From NCBI RefSeq assembly GCF_000317085.1, contig NC_019702.1:1332394-1396393 (forward strand): 64,000 nucleotides of DNA, read 5' to 3'. Within the stretch, counting starts at the first letter, position 1; each line of letters starts with the position of its first letter. This document shows positions 29,286 to 39,172 of this stretch, in pieces. Source of the stretch: Synechococcus sp. PCC 7502 (GTDB taxonomy: Bacteria > Cyanobacteriota > Cyanobacteriia > Pseudanabaenales > Pseudanabaenaceae). The notes beneath the pieces were generated by a model that was given only the letters and a program-made list of their open reading frames with translations, was not told the origin of the DNA and did not search any database. Position numbers and translations under genes: made by a program.

Positions 29286-29423
29286 TCAGCTCAACCCTAG
29301 GTTGCATAATAACCCAATTGCGAGTTTAAGCCATTGAGGAAAACCGTAAAAATAAAGCCACCCCAGCAATGTTGCCAGAGCAGCCCATATTTTAGTTTCT
29401 GATGAATATATGATGTAACCCAA
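29286..29423 (-). CDS. Possible small membrane protein, 45 residues
   Basis: Between rbp and the dnaJ-like gene, a minus-strand frame from TTG 29423 reads GYIIYSSETKIWAALATLLGW and continues LYFYGFPQWLKLAIGLLCN. It is rich in Trp, Tyr and Leu with one or two hydrophobic spans and starts 8 bp after the rbp stop. No good ribosome-binding site is seen and the only start is TTG, so translation would depend on coupling to rbp. I cannot name a family. Confidence 0.3.
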   Translation of the reverse strand: MGYIIYSSETKIWAALATLLGWLYFYGFPQWLKLAIGLLCNLGLS

Positions 29424-29431
29424 AAGATAAC

Positions 29432-29722
29432 TTAGTAACGGTTTCTGCCGCCACCTCGATTACCGCCACCACCACGTTCTTCACGGGGCTTAGCTTTGTT
29501 TACCTTTAGATCACGCCCCATCCATTCGGCTCCGTCCAGAGCTTCAATTGCGGCTGTTTCTTGGGAATCTTCTTCCATATCGACAAAAGCAAATCCACGC
29601 ATCCGACCAGTTTCGCGATCGGTGGGGAGTTGTACTCGCTTAACCTTACCGTAGTCATTAAAAACTTCCATTAAGTCTTCTTGACTGGCTTGGTATGACA
29701 AGTTACCTACATAAATAGTCAC
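29432..29722 (-). CDS. rbp: Glycine-rich RRM RNA-binding protein (cyanobacterial Rbp)
   Basis: The protein has one RRM with RNP2 IYVGNLSY and RNP1 RGFAFVDM, followed by a short Arg/Gly tail ([13 protein letters not shown]). The start is GTG 29722: the ribosome-binding site GGAGAG lies 8 nt upstream and homologs begin at this point, giving 96 residues; an ATG 22 codons further up is in the leader. Cyanobacterial Rbp proteins are often cold-induced and bind mRNA. The 450-bp upstream region probably includes a long 5' leader. Confidence 0.93.
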   Translation of the reverse strand: MTIYVGNLSYQASQEDLMEVFNDYGKVKRVQLPTDRETGRMRGFAFVDMEEDSQETAAIEALDGAEWMGRDLKVNKAKPREERGGGGNRGGGRNRY

Positions 29723-30176
29723 TGTAAAATCTCTCCAAAACTGAAAATTCGTTGTTGTAACGCCAGACTTCGGAAAGAGCTTGATCAATCATGAAATTGT
29801 GCAAATCTTGAACCCGAACCTCGACTAGAAGTTATTGTAGCTGTTCTGGTTAAAAAATTGGTAAATACAAATACAAAGATTGCTTAAGAATTGCATCAAT
29901 TTACTGGTTCAGGTAAAAATTAGGTAAAGAAATCCTTGCTTAAAGTCTTACTTACAGTATATATGTGATTTATGTCACTAGTTATAGAATAAAAAACTGG
30001 AATAATTACGATTCAGGGTTTATTAGCTTATTACATTGTTAGGATAGGCTAACGATAAAGTAATGTCATAAGCTAAGAACATTATTGGTTTACATCGCTT
30101 TTAGAGCGTTTTTAGAATACCGGAATATAATCCAATTTAATTACCAGTTACTACCTCAGTTAATATAAAAATATTT
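29723..30176. other. Intergenic region, divergent rbp / MBL gene promoters
   Basis: No convincing ORF is present in these 454 bp. The region is AT-rich and holds a CRP-like palindrome at 29964-29979. The rbp side (29723-29960) may hold a long cold-shock-type leader, but I see no clear structured element. Confidence 0.4.
29964..29979. promoter_or_regulatory. CRP-like binding site
   Basis: TGTGATTTATGTCACT fits the consensus TGTGA-N6-TCACA at 9 of 10 arm positions. Cyanobacterial SyCRP1-type regulators bind this consensus with cAMP. It lies about 240 bp upstream of rbp and about 200 bp upstream of the MBL hydrolase gene, so which gene it serves is unclear. Confidence 0.55.
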
Positions 30177-31031
30177 ATGCCTATCAGTGAAAAAGAGTTT
30201 TCAGTCCACTTTTGGGGTGTAAGAGGTAGCATTGCCACTCCGGGGGTGGGAACTGTGCGCTATGGTGGCAATACTCCCTGCGTGGAAATTCGCTGTCACG
30301 GTAAACGTCTTATTATGGATGGGGGAACTGGAATCAGGGCATTAGGACAGTATCTGCTCAAAGAAATGCCTGTGGAGGGACACATCTTTTTTACCCATAG
30401 TCATTGGGATCATATTCAAGGCTTTCCTTTTTTTATTCCTGCATTTATTAAAGGTAATACTTTTGACATTTATGGCAGAATTGCCCCCAATGGAGCTACC
30501 TTACAAGAACGGCTAGAAGATCAAATGCATCACCCTAATTTTCCTGTACCTTTGAGAATTATGGGTTCCACGATGAAATTTCACAATATTGAAATTGGCG
30601 AAAAAATTGATCTTGGTGATGGCGTGATTGTGGAAACGGGGATGCTTAACCATCCAGGTGAGGCTACGGGCTATAGAGTTTGTTGGGATAACTATGCGAT
30701 CGTCTATGCTACGGATACTGAACATTTTGCTGACGGAATTGATCAAAATTTAGTTAATCTGGCACGTAATGCTGATGTTTTAATTTTGGATGCTACTTAC
30801 AGCGATGAGCAGTATTGGTCAAAAGTCTCACCTAAGGTGGGATGGGGACATTCAACTTGGCAGGAGGCAATTAAGGTGGCAGAGAGCGCAAACGTTAAGA
30901 CCTTAGTAATCTATCATCACGATCCCCTCCATGATGATGATTATTTGGATGAGGTGGGTAAAAAAGCAAAAGAGCAATTTCCGGGCGCAATTATGGCAAG
31001 GGAAGGTATGGTTTTATCTTTAACTGCTTGA
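30177..31031 (+). CDS. MBL-fold metallohydrolase
   Basis: The 284-residue protein opens HFWGVRGSIATPG, has the metal-binding THSHWDHIQGFPFF (HxHxDH), and later LNHPGEATGYRV, YATDTEH, LILDATYSD and GHSTWQEA, with a closing YHHDPLHDDD. The pattern fits the metallo-beta-lactamase superfamily branch that includes phosphodiesterase-like and PqsE-like hydrolases. The substrate is unknown. It is transcribed alone, divergent from rbp and convergent with ruvA. Confidence 0.88.
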   Translation: MPISEKEFSVHFWGVRGSIATPGVGTVRYGGNTPCVEIRCHGKRLIMDGGTGIRALGQYLLKEMPVEGHIFFTHSHWDHIQGFPFFIPAFIKGNTFDIYGRIAPNGATLQERLEDQMHHPNFPVPLRIMGSTMKFHNIEIGEKIDLGDGVIVETGMLNHPGEATGYRVCWDNYAIVYATDTEHFADGIDQNLVNLARNADVLILDATYSDEQYWSKVSPKVGWGHSTWQEAIKVAESANVKTLVIYHHDPLHDDDYLDEVGKKAKEQFPGAIMAREGMVLSLTA

Positions 31032-31058
31032 CTTTAGGTGATTAAGGTAAAAGGTGAT

Positions 31059-31691
31059 TTAACAACTATTTTGACTTAACCAGTTAATTGCTACTTTTAG
31101 CCATGTTTCTAGATCTTGATTATTGATAAGTAGGGGTGATGTGGCGATCGCTCCTAATGCCTGATTAATTTCTTTAGGACTATATCCTAGTGCGAGTAGG
31201 GTCATTTCTAAATCTTCTTGCACTGCCACAATAAAAGTGCTAGCCGTTCCTACTTGGGAAAGTCGCCAATCTGCTAATTTTGATTTTAGCTCTAAGGCTA
31301 TTCTTTCAGCAGTTTTAGTACCGACTCCGGGGGTAAGGCTAAGAATGCGGGTATTACTGGTAACGATCGCTTTGACTAAGTCTTCTATGCCTAGGGTATT
31401 AATTAAAGCGATCGCCATTTGGGTCCCAATACCTGAAACCGCAATTAACTCCCTAAATAAATCCCGTTCACTAATAGATAAAAAACCAAATAATCCTAAT
31501 CGATCTTCTCTGACTTGGAGATAGGTATATAGTTTTAATGATTCGTCAATGGCAGGTAATTTACTCAGAGAATTGGCAGTAACTTGTACCTCATAGCCAA
31601 TGCCTTGAATATCAAGGGTAATAGTTGGGATCGATTTTTTCAAATCACCTGTTTTAATTTCAACTAACGTACCTCGTAAATAGCCAATCAT
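31059..31691 (-). CDS. ruvA: Holliday junction branch migration protein RuvA
   Basis: The 210-residue protein shows the three RuvA regions: an OB-like N-terminal fold (MIGYLRGTLVEI), two helix-hairpin-helix motifs (FRELIAVSGIGTQMAIAL, ILSLTPGVGTKTAERIALEL) and a C-terminal three-helix domain (LALGYSPKEINQAL). It binds four-way junctions and loads the RuvB motor. The start ATG overlaps the upstream coiled-coil gene's stop by 4 bp (ATGA), so the two are translationally coupled. Confidence 0.96.
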   Translation of the reverse strand: MIGYLRGTLVEIKTGDLKKSIPTITLDIQGIGYEVQVTANSLSKLPAIDESLKLYTYLQVREDRLGLFGFLSISERDLFRELIAVSGIGTQMAIALINTLGIEDLVKAIVTSNTRILSLTPGVGTKTAERIALELKSKLADWRLSQVGTASTFIVAVQEDLEMTLLALGYSPKEINQALGAIATSPLLINNQDLETWLKVAINWLSQNSC

Positions 31692-32389
31692 CGAGGTTTA
31701 AGTGGGGCAAACTGAGGTAATTTAATGGTAGGAGACTTGGGCTTCTCTTCAGATATAGCTTTAGCTGCTAAAACTTCATGGGGCTTGTGGGCTGAAGTTG
31801 AAGGCTTAGCTGGAGGTTTGATATCAGATAACTGCTGATTTGAAGACTGGATTGAATGCTGACTTGAATGACTTGGATTCCCCATGTCTTGCAAGAACTT
31901 AGGCGAATCAATGGGATGGGGAACTAGACCAACCCCATGATGGCTTTGGGAAGAAACCGCAGATTTTTCTTCTCTTTCAGGTAAGAGGTGGGAAGAATTA
32001 TGGGTAAGTTTACGGGCTTGAGTGAATACTTGCTTTGCTTCTTCGGGGGATAAATGGGAAGTATCTAAACATCTATGCAATGCGGCTTTATATTGCGAAG
32101 CATTATGTTTTTCTGATTTGATCCGCCGTCGTAGTTCTTCATGCTCAGAGCTAACGAGTGCAAGTTGCTCAGACTTAAGTTTTAGTTCATGCTCAAGGGC
32201 TATGATTTGCTTTTCTTTCGTCTTAGAGAATTCTTGGTACTGGCTAAGTAAATCTTGAGTGACGTTGAGCTTATTACAAATCTCAGCCAAAAAGAGATGA
32301 GCCTGATTACATTGGGTTTGACAGTTATGTAACTCATGTTTGAGCTTTTCTAATAACTGATCACTCTGCTCGGGATCAACTTGACTCAT
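31688..32389 (-). CDS. Coiled-coil protein upstream of ruvA, unknown
   Basis: The 233-residue protein is a coiled coil over about residues 5-115 (QLLEKLKHELHNCQTQ, KEKQIIALEHELKLKSEQLA) with a Pro/Ser/His-rich, disordered-looking second half. There is no signal peptide or membrane span. A family is not recognised; the shared ATGA overlap with ruvA suggests a linked role or merely shared expression. Confidence 0.75.
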   Translation of the reverse strand: MSQVDPEQSDQLLEKLKHELHNCQTQCNQAHLFLAEICNKLNVTQDLLSQYQEFSKTKEKQIIALEHELKLKSEQLALVSSEHEELRRRIKSEKHNASQYKAALHRCLDTSHLSPEEAKQVFTQARKLTHNSSHLLPEREEKSAVSSQSHHGVGLVPHPIDSPKFLQDMGNPSHSSQHSIQSSNQQLSDIKPPAKPSTSAHKPHEVLAAKAISEEKPKSPTIKLPQFAPLKPR

Positions 32390-32540
32390 GACTACTCTAC
32401 CTAAACAACGCTAGAATGAGATTATGGATTCTTCCATCGTAGCTTAAAATTTAGTTCTATTCATATCAAGATATACAAAACCTCGATTTAGAGTAAAAAC
32501 TTAAACCCTAGAAATTTAAACCTAGAAAATTAATAAGTTA

Positions 32541-34331
32541 ATGCAACCGCCAATTCTTTCGGGTTCTATCCTGCGCGATCGCTACATTATCAAAAATATC
32601 TTAGGTCAAGGAGGTATGGGGCGAACCTACATGGCGGAGGATATGGAAAGGTTTAATGAGCCCTGTGTTCTTAAGGAGTTTATTCCCTACAGCCCTACTC
32701 CCGAAGCAATCAAAAAAGCAAAGGAATTATTTCAACGGGAAGCCAGTATTCTTTATCAGATTAAACACCCGCAGGTTCCCCAATTTAGAGCCACCTTTGA
32801 AGCGTCTGGACGTTTATTTTTGGTGCAGGATTATGTGGATGGAAAAACCTTTAGGGATATTTTAATTGAGTGCGTTAAGCGTAAAACTACATTTAGTGAA
32901 GCTGAGGTGACAGAGTTATTACTTACGGTTTTACCGATTCTGGTGTATTTACATAGTCACCATATTATCCACAGGGATATTTCTCCCGAAAATTTAATTT
33001 TACGTAACAGCGATCGCCTACCAGTATTAATTGATTTTGGCGTAGTTAAAGAAACTGCCACTAAACTTTTATCTCACTCTTCTCATTCTACAGTTGTGGG
33101 TAAACTGGGCTATGCTCCCCCTGAACAAATGCAATCGGGACGCGCCTATCCTAATAGTGATCTCTATGCTTTAGCAGCAACAGCAGTGGTTTTACTAACG
33201 GGGAAAGAACCTCAAGAACTATTTGATGATGTGAGTTTAACTTGGCATTGGGAGCAGTTTGCCTCGGTTAGTGCAGGACTCAAGCAAGTATTAGACAAAA
33301 TGTTGAGTTTTAAGCCTAATGACCGCTATAGTAATGCCCAAGAGGTATTAGCAGCCCTAGAGTTTGCCCAAGCCTCTTTATCGCAGGTCAAGACTTTTAT
33401 GGTAGGGGCGCAACCCTCTGTATCTAACAATCAAAATCTATCTACACAACTATCAACGCAACTGGCAACACAGAAGTTTGTGAAATCTCAAAAAAGTAAT
33501 CTATCAGGAATTTTATTAGGAATTGGTCTAGTCGTTATTTCAGGAATTGGGGCATGGGCGATCGCTTCATTGGTTTTAAATTACAAAGACATCCCAAGGA
33601 CGACAATTGTTCCCCCTCCGCCATCGATACCAACTAACATCAATAAGGGACTGGATTTACAAAATAATCAAGCTAAAGTTAGCGATAGTATTACTGCCGA
33701 TCAAACTATTACCTATCGACTTGATGGGAAGAAGGGGCAAACCCTAACGGCGGCATTGACTGGGTCTGGCTTGGTGATGACTTTGATTTATGTTGATCAA
33801 AAGCCCATAGATAATTATTCTAGCAACCTTACCATTGGCTACTGGAGAGGGAAGCTGCCAGCTACGGGGGCATACTTTATTATCATTAAAACCGCTAGTG
33901 GCACTACCGAAAGTAACTATGATTTGGAAGTACAACTAGAGGAACCTGTGATTCCTAAGCCTAAACCTACACCAACGCCTATTCCCACCCCTGATCCCAC
34001 TGCCAATCCAAATAATTCAAACAATCCTGAAATTTCTAAAACCTTAGAATTCCCGCCCGGATTATTGAGTACCTCCGTGGGTGGCAATGTCAAACCTCAG
34101 CAACAAATTCGCTATAGTGTGAATGTGTTAGATGGACAAACCCTAGAAGTAGGAATTATTGGTAATATTTTTGCTGAAATCATTAATCCTGACGGGGTGG
34201 TGGTTTGGGATTCTAATAATATTAATCCTCCTAAGATCACCAAAACCCTGAGTGGCAATTATCAAATCTTAGTGAGGACTAAAGGAGATACTGAGGCTCC
34301 ATATAAGTTAGATGTTGCTACCAGTAATTAG
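32541..34331 (+). CDS. Ser/Thr protein kinase with membrane span and PPC-like domains
   Basis: The 596-residue protein has an N-terminal Hanks-type kinase domain: glycine loop [13 protein letters not shown] (catalytic Lys), catalytic loop [16 protein letters not shown] and APPEQM. Here the HRD loop carries Ser in place of the usual Lys after Asp-Ile, common in cyanobacterial kinases. A membrane span lies at about 320-345 ([22 protein letters not shown]). Outside are two beta-rich domains (about 365-460 and 495-595) separated by a Pro-rich linker ([12 protein letters not shown]), resembling PPC (pre-peptidase C-terminal) domains. It probably senses an extracytoplasmic signal and phosphorylates cytosolic targets. 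Confidence 0.9.
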   Translation: MQPPILSGSILRDRYIIKNILGQGGMGRTYMAEDMERFNEPCVLKEFIPYSPTPEAIKKAKELFQREASILYQIKHPQVPQFRATFEASGRLFLVQDYVDGKTFRDILIECVKRKTTFSEAEVTELLLTVLPILVYLHSHHIIHRDISPENLILRNSDRLPVLIDFGVVKETATKLLSHSSHSTVVGKLGYAPPEQMQSGRAYPNSDLYALAATAVVLLTGKEPQELFDDVSLTWHWEQFASVSAGLKQVLDKMLSFKPNDRYSNAQEVLAALEFAQASLSQVKTFMVGAQPSVSNNQNLSTQLSTQLATQKFVKSQKSNLSGILLGIGLVVISGIGAWAIASLVLNYKDIPRTTIVPPPPSIPTNINKGLDLQNNQAKVSDSITADQTITYRLDGKKGQTLTAALTGSGLVMTLIYVDQKPIDNYSSNLTIGYWRGKLPATGAYFIIIKTASGTTESNYDLEVQLEEPVIPKPKPTPTPIPTPDPTANPNNSNNPEISKTLEFPPGLLSTSVGGNVKPQQQIRYSVNVLDGQTLEVGIIGNIFAEIINPDGVVVWDSNNINPPKITKTLSGNYQILVRTKGDTEAPYKLDVATSN

Positions 34332-35245
34332 GGTAACTCCACCGAAGTTGGCTTAGAAATATGGGGTAAGCCCCAGCCTAGTTTTTCCCTAAGTACCCGC
34401 AAAAACTCTCCTCGTTCTAAGCGAATAAATCGGGCTGCGTAGGGCGATCGCTCCACCTTAACGTGATAGTCAGGATAAACATAACATCCAGCGTTACCAT
34501 CCACCACCAAAACTAAACGGTGTTGATTTGCAGGCTTAACGATGACTTTTTCCGTATTAGAAAAAACCAATGCCCTTGAAGCCATGGAATGTGGGCAAAT
34601 TGGCACCAACTGTAAAACAGGAATTCCGGGTTCTATCACTGGACCGCCCGCTGATAGAGCATAGGCGGTGGAACCCGTGGGCGTAGAAATAATTACCCCA
34701 TCCGCCGCCACATCTACGGGAGTATGCTTGCCAATCGTAATTTCAAAATGGCACATACTAGTTAATGGTTCTCGATGCAACACCATTTCATTTAACGATA
34801 AAGCTTCCCAAATTAGCCCAACTCGATCAAATACTTGGACGGCAATCATTGATCGTTGTTCAACCACATAGCTGCCACTGATCATCTGTTCTAGAGCCTC
34901 ATGCAAGTGGGAAAGATAAATTTCCGTTAAAAAGCCCATGTGTCCAGTATTAATGGTTAAGAGGGGAATACCTTTAGGGGCAATTTGCCTAAATGCTGAC
35001 AGGACAGTTCCATCTCCGCCTAGGGAAATAGCAAAGGACATATCTTGATCAAAGCCTGATGGCACTAAGCTCTTAATCGGTGTATGACAGGCGGGACTGT
35101 TGGGTTTACCATAGCCCAAAATACCTCCCTGCCCAGTTGTAATCAGTACTTCCCAGCCTTGATTAGTTAACCATGATTTGATCTCTAGGGCTGCTTTTTC
35201 GGCAACTGGTTTGGAATCGTTGAATATAATGCCTGCTTTTGGCAC
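34328..35245 (-). CDS. nadK: NAD(+) kinase
   Basis: The 305-residue protein phosphorylates NAD to NADP. The family signature [11 protein letters not shown] with the catalytic Asp, [31 protein letters not shown] and [13 protein letters not shown] are all present. Cyanobacteria often have two NAD kinases; this is one of them. It overlaps the kinase gene's stop by 4 bp on the opposite strand. Confidence 0.95.
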   Translation of the reverse strand: MPKAGIIFNDSKPVAEKAALEIKSWLTNQGWEVLITTGQGGILGYGKPNSPACHTPIKSLVPSGFDQDMSFAISLGGDGTVLSAFRQIAPKGIPLLTINTGHMGFLTEIYLSHLHEALEQMISGSYVVEQRSMIAVQVFDRVGLIWEALSLNEMVLHREPLTSMCHFEITIGKHTPVDVAADGVIISTPTGSTAYALSAGGPVIEPGIPVLQLVPICPHSMASRALVFSNTEKVIVKPANQHRLVLVVDGNAGCYVYPDYHVKVERSPYAARFIRLERGEFLRVLREKLGWGLPHISKPTSVELP

Positions 35246-35464
35246 AAATCGTCCGCCTAAATTAATTATTAAAATTTTTATAATATTGAAGAATTATAAG
35301 GCTTTAAGCAAAAGTAAATAAACTCATATTTTGATTGATGCTGCTGCTTGTCAAAAGCAAGTAATTTTACTAGATAGCCCTTCCTAGGCTTCACCGATCT
35401 AAAAATATGAAAATATCTAGCAAAACGGTACAATCTGGTAGATAAAAAGACTGGGGAAAAAACT

Positions 35465-35872
35465 GTGGGCTGGCGAGTGAGAGGAGTAAGAGGGGCAACA
35501 ACCGTAGAAGCAAATACGGTAGAGGCAGTGAGTGCGGCTGTACTAGAACTGATGACGGCGATCGAAGAAAAAAATCAAATTGATCCCAAGGAAATTGTGA
35601 GCGTTACTTTCTCAGTTACCCCTGATATTGATGTTATCTTTCCTGCTCAAATTGCTCGTTCTCGCAGGGATTGGGAATATGTACCTTTGATTGATGTACA
35701 GCAAATGTATGTAAAAGGTGGGCTGAGTAAGTGTATTCGTGTATTGCTTCACGTTAATAGCTGTTTAGAACAATCAAAAATTCAGCATATTTATCTAAAT
35801 GGGGCGAGAGATTTACGTCCCGATCTGGCATCAATAAATTCCACACATAAACCTGAGCTTAATACGGGGTAA
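35465..35872 (+). CDS. aroH: Chorismate mutase, AroH type
   Basis: The 135-residue protein converts chorismate to prephenate for Phe and Tyr synthesis. The AroH class is shown by RGVRGATTVEANTVEAV at the start, FSVTPDIDVIFPAQIAR, and CIRVLLHVNSC with the catalytic Arg/Cys region and YLNGARDLRPDL at the end. The start is GTG 35465. A small membrane-protein gene follows 4 bp later. Confidence 0.93.
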   Translation: MGWRVRGVRGATTVEANTVEAVSAAVLELMTAIEEKNQIDPKEIVSVTFSVTPDIDVIFPAQIARSRRDWEYVPLIDVQQMYVKGGLSKCIRVLLHVNSCLEQSKIQHIYLNGARDLRPDLASINSTHKPELNTG

Positions 35873-35876
35873 ATAT

Positions 35877-36215
35877 ATGGGTAAGAAACCAAACAACCTA
35901 AAACTAGAAATTTCCTCTCGACAAAAAGTATTTATGTATTCATGTTTAGTTCCAGTTTTTGGGACTCTTCCTGCCCTCATGGCATTGATCAGTAGCCGTG
36001 GTAGTAAGCAACTTAAGGAGATTGCTCAAGTTTCTTTAATACTCCTTTTAATTTGGCTTTCTGGCTATACGATGCTTGGAGAAAGTAGTCAGATTACCCA
36101 AGGGCTATCTAAGGCGACTTTAACTTCAACTTATTTTGTCCTAAATTTGTACTTGATGTGGCGATTAGCTCAAGGTAAGAAAATTTCTCTGTGGCGCTGG
36201 GATCGTTTTAAGTAA
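35877..36215 (+). CDS. Small membrane protein, unknown
   Basis: The 112-residue protein has a basic N-terminus and three hydrophobic segments (about 18-42, 50-70, 80-100), ending in the basic tail AQGKKISLWRWDRFK. It starts 4 bp after aroH and is probably co-transcribed. No family is recognised. Confidence 0.75.
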   Translation: MGKKPNNLKLEISSRQKVFMYSCLVPVFGTLPALMALISSRGSKQLKEIAQVSLILLLIWLSGYTMLGESSQITQGLSKATLTSTYFVLNLYLMWRLAQGKKISLWRWDRFK

Positions 36216-36219
36216 TTCT

Positions 36220-37395
36220 TCACCTTAATACTTTTTGATAGCCTTCTAGGGTTGCTAGGGCAGTTTTTTCCCATGAGAAGGCTTTAGCTCTTTCCTGTCC
36301 TTTTGTAATTAGTTCATTTCTGAAATTGCGATCGCTAATTACTTTTAAAATACTTTCAGCTAATTCTTCAGAATTATTAGGATCAATTAATACTGCTGCA
36401 TTTCCTCCCACCTCTGGCATTGACGAAACATTAGATGTAATCACTGGTGCACCCAACGTCATAGCTTCTAAAATCGGTAAGCCAAATCCTTCATAGTGAG
36501 ACGGATAAACAAAAACATCTGCTTTAGCATAGAAAGCTGCGACTAATTCGTCGGAAAGATAGTCTAGGTGATAAATATTGTGTGTGTATGCAGAGTTAGC
36601 GATCGCCTCAAATATAGGTGTATAGTTCCAACCCTTTTGTCCAATTAAAACTAGGTTATGCTCAATCTTATATTTTTGCTTTAGTGAGTTAAAGGCTGTA
36701 ATTAAAGCCTTAATATTTTTTCGAGGTTCGATAGTGCTGACAAATAAGATATATGGTTTAGTAAAATCGTAATTGGCGAATGATGAAGTCAATATCTCAG
36801 GCTTAAAATTTTCAATAAATTTATGATTATATCTACTAGCTAAAGGGGTAACATGGATGCGTTCTGCGGGAAAACTTAAGTATTCAATAATATCTTGCTT
36901 AATACTCTCAGAACTAGAAATTATTAAATCAGTCCAAGTAAGACATTGCTTAACAACTGCAAAATATTTGCCAACAACAGCATCAACATACTCAGGATAC
37001 TTAATAAAGGTTAAATCATAAATATTTAATATCTTAAGACTTCTTTTAAATGGATAAACTAAATAATTTGTCCCATGAATTATATCTGGATAACCTAGAG
37101 TAGGTTCAAAACAATTGCAAAATAATGTTGGAGCATATAGTAAAAATGGATTCACTAATCTAACAGGAATAGGTAAGCTATAAAGATTGGGATAAGAATT
37201 AATAAGGTCAGGAAAAATCTGCTTACCTTTAAGCCAATTTTTTAATCCAGGTTGATAGGATATTCCCATTTCATAGCTAAAATTAAGAGAATTTCTATCT
37301 TGTAAGATATATAACCAATGGATTAAATTCAATAAATGCAAACCTACTCCACTGGGATTAGATTTAATAGGTGTACCATCAATTAAAATTCTCAT
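36220..37395 (-). CDS. Glycosyltransferase family 4 protein
   Basis: The 391-residue protein has a GT-B fold. The C-terminal half shows ILFVSTIEPRKNIKALI, LVLIGQKGWNY, and the E-x7-E nucleotide-sugar region YEGFGLPILEAMTLGAPVI. GT4 enzymes transfer sugars with retention of configuration. The N-terminus (MRILIDGTPIKSNPSGVG) matches the usual acceptor domain. It is the last gene of a four-gene operon (2-bp gap to the GT2 gene). Confidence 0.9.
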   Translation of the reverse strand: MRILIDGTPIKSNPSGVGLHLLNLIHWLYILQDRNSLNFSYEMGISYQPGLKNWLKGKQIFPDLINSYPNLYSLPIPVRLVNPFLLYAPTLFCNCFEPTLGYPDIIHGTNYLVYPFKRSLKILNIYDLTFIKYPEYVDAVVGKYFAVVKQCLTWTDLIISSSESIKQDIIEYLSFPAERIHVTPLASRYNHKFIENFKPEILTSSFANYDFTKPYILFVSTIEPRKNIKALITAFNSLKQKYKIEHNLVLIGQKGWNYTPIFEAIANSAYTHNIYHLDYLSDELVAAFYAKADVFVYPSHYEGFGLPILEAMTLGAPVITSNVSSMPEVGGNAAVLIDPNNSEELAESILKVISDRNFRNELITKGQERAKAFSWEKTALATLEGYQKVLR

Positions 37396-37397
37396 TT

Positions 37398-38270
37398 TTA
37401 ATTATTTCTGTTGTTGAGATTAAATTTATTAGATTGATAAATTCTATTAAAGCTTTGGTTAAATATACTAATAACGTTAATAATATTTTGACGATTAGCT
37501 GCTAATAAATTAGCTTCTTTTGTTAGTTGTTCAGTTTTAATGATTAATTCTTGCAATTTAATCACTCTTTGTTTTTTCCAATAGTCAGTTTGATAAACTA
37601 ATGCTTTATCCTGAATAGCCCATACTTCTGGGAAGACTTTACGAAAATCACTGGATAACCCGCCTCGATAAAATGAAGAAATTATTCTTGGATAATAAAA
37701 TAAATAGACATTTTGTGCATTTAAAATTCTGGTGTACCATTCATAATCAGAAGCAATTCTATAATTTTCACTAAAATTACCAAATCTCGTGAATAATTCA
37801 GCTTTAAAAAATGATGCTGCTTGAATCGGAAAATCTCCTAAAATTAGCATTTCATCAAGAATCTTCTTAGGCTCCACTGGTTCATAGACTGATAATATTC
37901 CCAGAGGTGATCGAGTTTGGCAGTTACCATAGATGAATTCAGATTTCGGATTTTTAGTAATAAAATTTACAACATCACTAATTACTCGTTCATCGAAAAT
38001 ATAGTCATCAGAGTTTAAAAAATATAAAAAATCTCCTGATGCCAACCTAAGACCTTTATTCATGGCTTCATATAGACTATGATCTGGCTCACTTTTAAAA
38101 GCGTGAATATGGTTTTTATATTTATTAATTATTTCACAAGTTTTATCGTCAGAAGCTCCATCTATAATTATATATTCAATGTTTTTATAGGTTTGAGAAA
38201 TTACGCTTTGAATGGATTTTTCAATATGATTTTGGGAATTTTTACATACAGTAATAATTGAAATTTTCAT
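37398..38270 (-). CDS. Glycosyltransferase family 2 protein (copy 1)
   Basis: The 290-residue GT-A enzyme starts MKISIITVCKNSQNHIEKSI and shows IDGASDDKT and FLNSDDYIFDE (metal-binding DD). It is closely similar throughout to the next gene upstream, including FLYFxNSDDYIFDE and the block before the C-terminus (YQTDYWKKQ versus YQSDFWIAR), so the two are tandem paralogs. It likely adds a sugar to a lipid- or protein-linked acceptor. A helical tail of about 50 residues follows the catalytic domain. Confidence 0.9.
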   Translation of the reverse strand: MKISIITVCKNSQNHIEKSIQSVISQTYKNIEYIIIDGASDDKTCEIINKYKNHIHAFKSEPDHSLYEAMNKGLRLASGDFLYFLNSDDYIFDERVISDVVNFITKNPKSEFIYGNCQTRSPLGILSVYEPVEPKKILDEMLILGDFPIQAASFFKAELFTRFGNFSENYRIASDYEWYTRILNAQNVYLFYYPRIISSFYRGGLSSDFRKVFPEVWAIQDKALVYQTDYWKKQRVIKLQELIIKTEQLTKEANLLAANRQNIINVISIFNQSFNRIYQSNKFNLNNRNN

Positions 38271-38284
38271 GGTTAATAACTGAT

Positions 38285-39139
38285 TTAGCTTTTTAATGCC
38301 TTTATAGCTTTTTTTACTGAAAGTAATAATTTACCTAAGGTTGATGCTTCAATAAAAGCAAAACGTTCATCAGCTAGTGTGCGTGCTTCTAATAATTCCT
38401 CGTATTTACATGCATATATTTTCTGAATAGCTACTAGCCGCCTTGCAATCCAGAAATCAGATTGATATATAGGAACATTATTTTGAATCTCAAACATTTC
38501 AGTAAGATTTTCTTTGATATTACCAGACAATCCACCTGAGAAAAATGAAGCAATTACTCTTGGCATATAAAATAATTTAAGAGTTTGATCTTGCATTAAT
38601 TTAGTTACCCATTCGTAATCAGAGCCAATTTTATAGTTTTCGTTATAAAGACCGATTTTTTCAAATAAATAAGGTTTTATAAAACTACCTGCATGGGGAA
38701 TACTACAGCCAATAACCATAGATTCAACGATTTCGATTGGATAAGGAGACTTTTGAATAACTGGTTTATGGGGTGGTGTCCTAACTTCAATATCACCATA
38801 GACAAAATCAGCATCAGGTCTTTCTTTAATAAAAGTAACGACATCACCAATGACATTTTCGTCAAAGATATAGTCATCTGAATTTATAAAGTATAAAAAA
38901 TCTCCTGTTGCGAGTTTAATCCCTTTATTCATGGCTTCCCATAGACATTTATCGGGTTCACTCACAAATTTGCTAATGCGATCGCCGTAGCTTAAGACTA
39001 TATCTTTGGTTCTATCTTTCGAGTTTCCATCAATAATAATGTACTCAATATCTTTGTATGTCTGAGAAACTACGCTTTTGATAGTTGTTTCAATAGTTTT
39101 CTCAGAATTTCTACAAACAGTAATAATCGAAATTTTCAT
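38285..39139 (-). CDS. Glycosyltransferase family 2 protein (copy 2)
   Basis: The 284-residue paralog of the downstream GT2 opens MKISIITVCRNSEKTIETTI and shows IDGNSKDRT, SEPDKCLWEAMNKG, FINSDDYIFDE and IGSDYEW. Sequence and length agree along the whole protein, so it arose by tandem duplication. The two probably act on different sugar positions in one glycan. The gap to copy 1 is 14 bp. Confidence 0.9.
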   Translation of the reverse strand: MKISIITVCRNSEKTIETTIKSVVSQTYKDIEYIIIDGNSKDRTKDIVLSYGDRISKFVSEPDKCLWEAMNKGIKLATGDFLYFINSDDYIFDENVIGDVVTFIKERPDADFVYGDIEVRTPPHKPVIQKSPYPIEIVESMVIGCSIPHAGSFIKPYLFEKIGLYNENYKIGSDYEWVTKLMQDQTLKLFYMPRVIASFFSGGLSGNIKENLTEMFEIQNNVPIYQSDFWIARRLVAIQKIYACKYEELLEARTLADERFAFIEASTLGKLLLSVKKAIKALKS

Positions 39140-39172
39140 AATTAGATTGATTAGAATTTTGCTAAACGGAAT

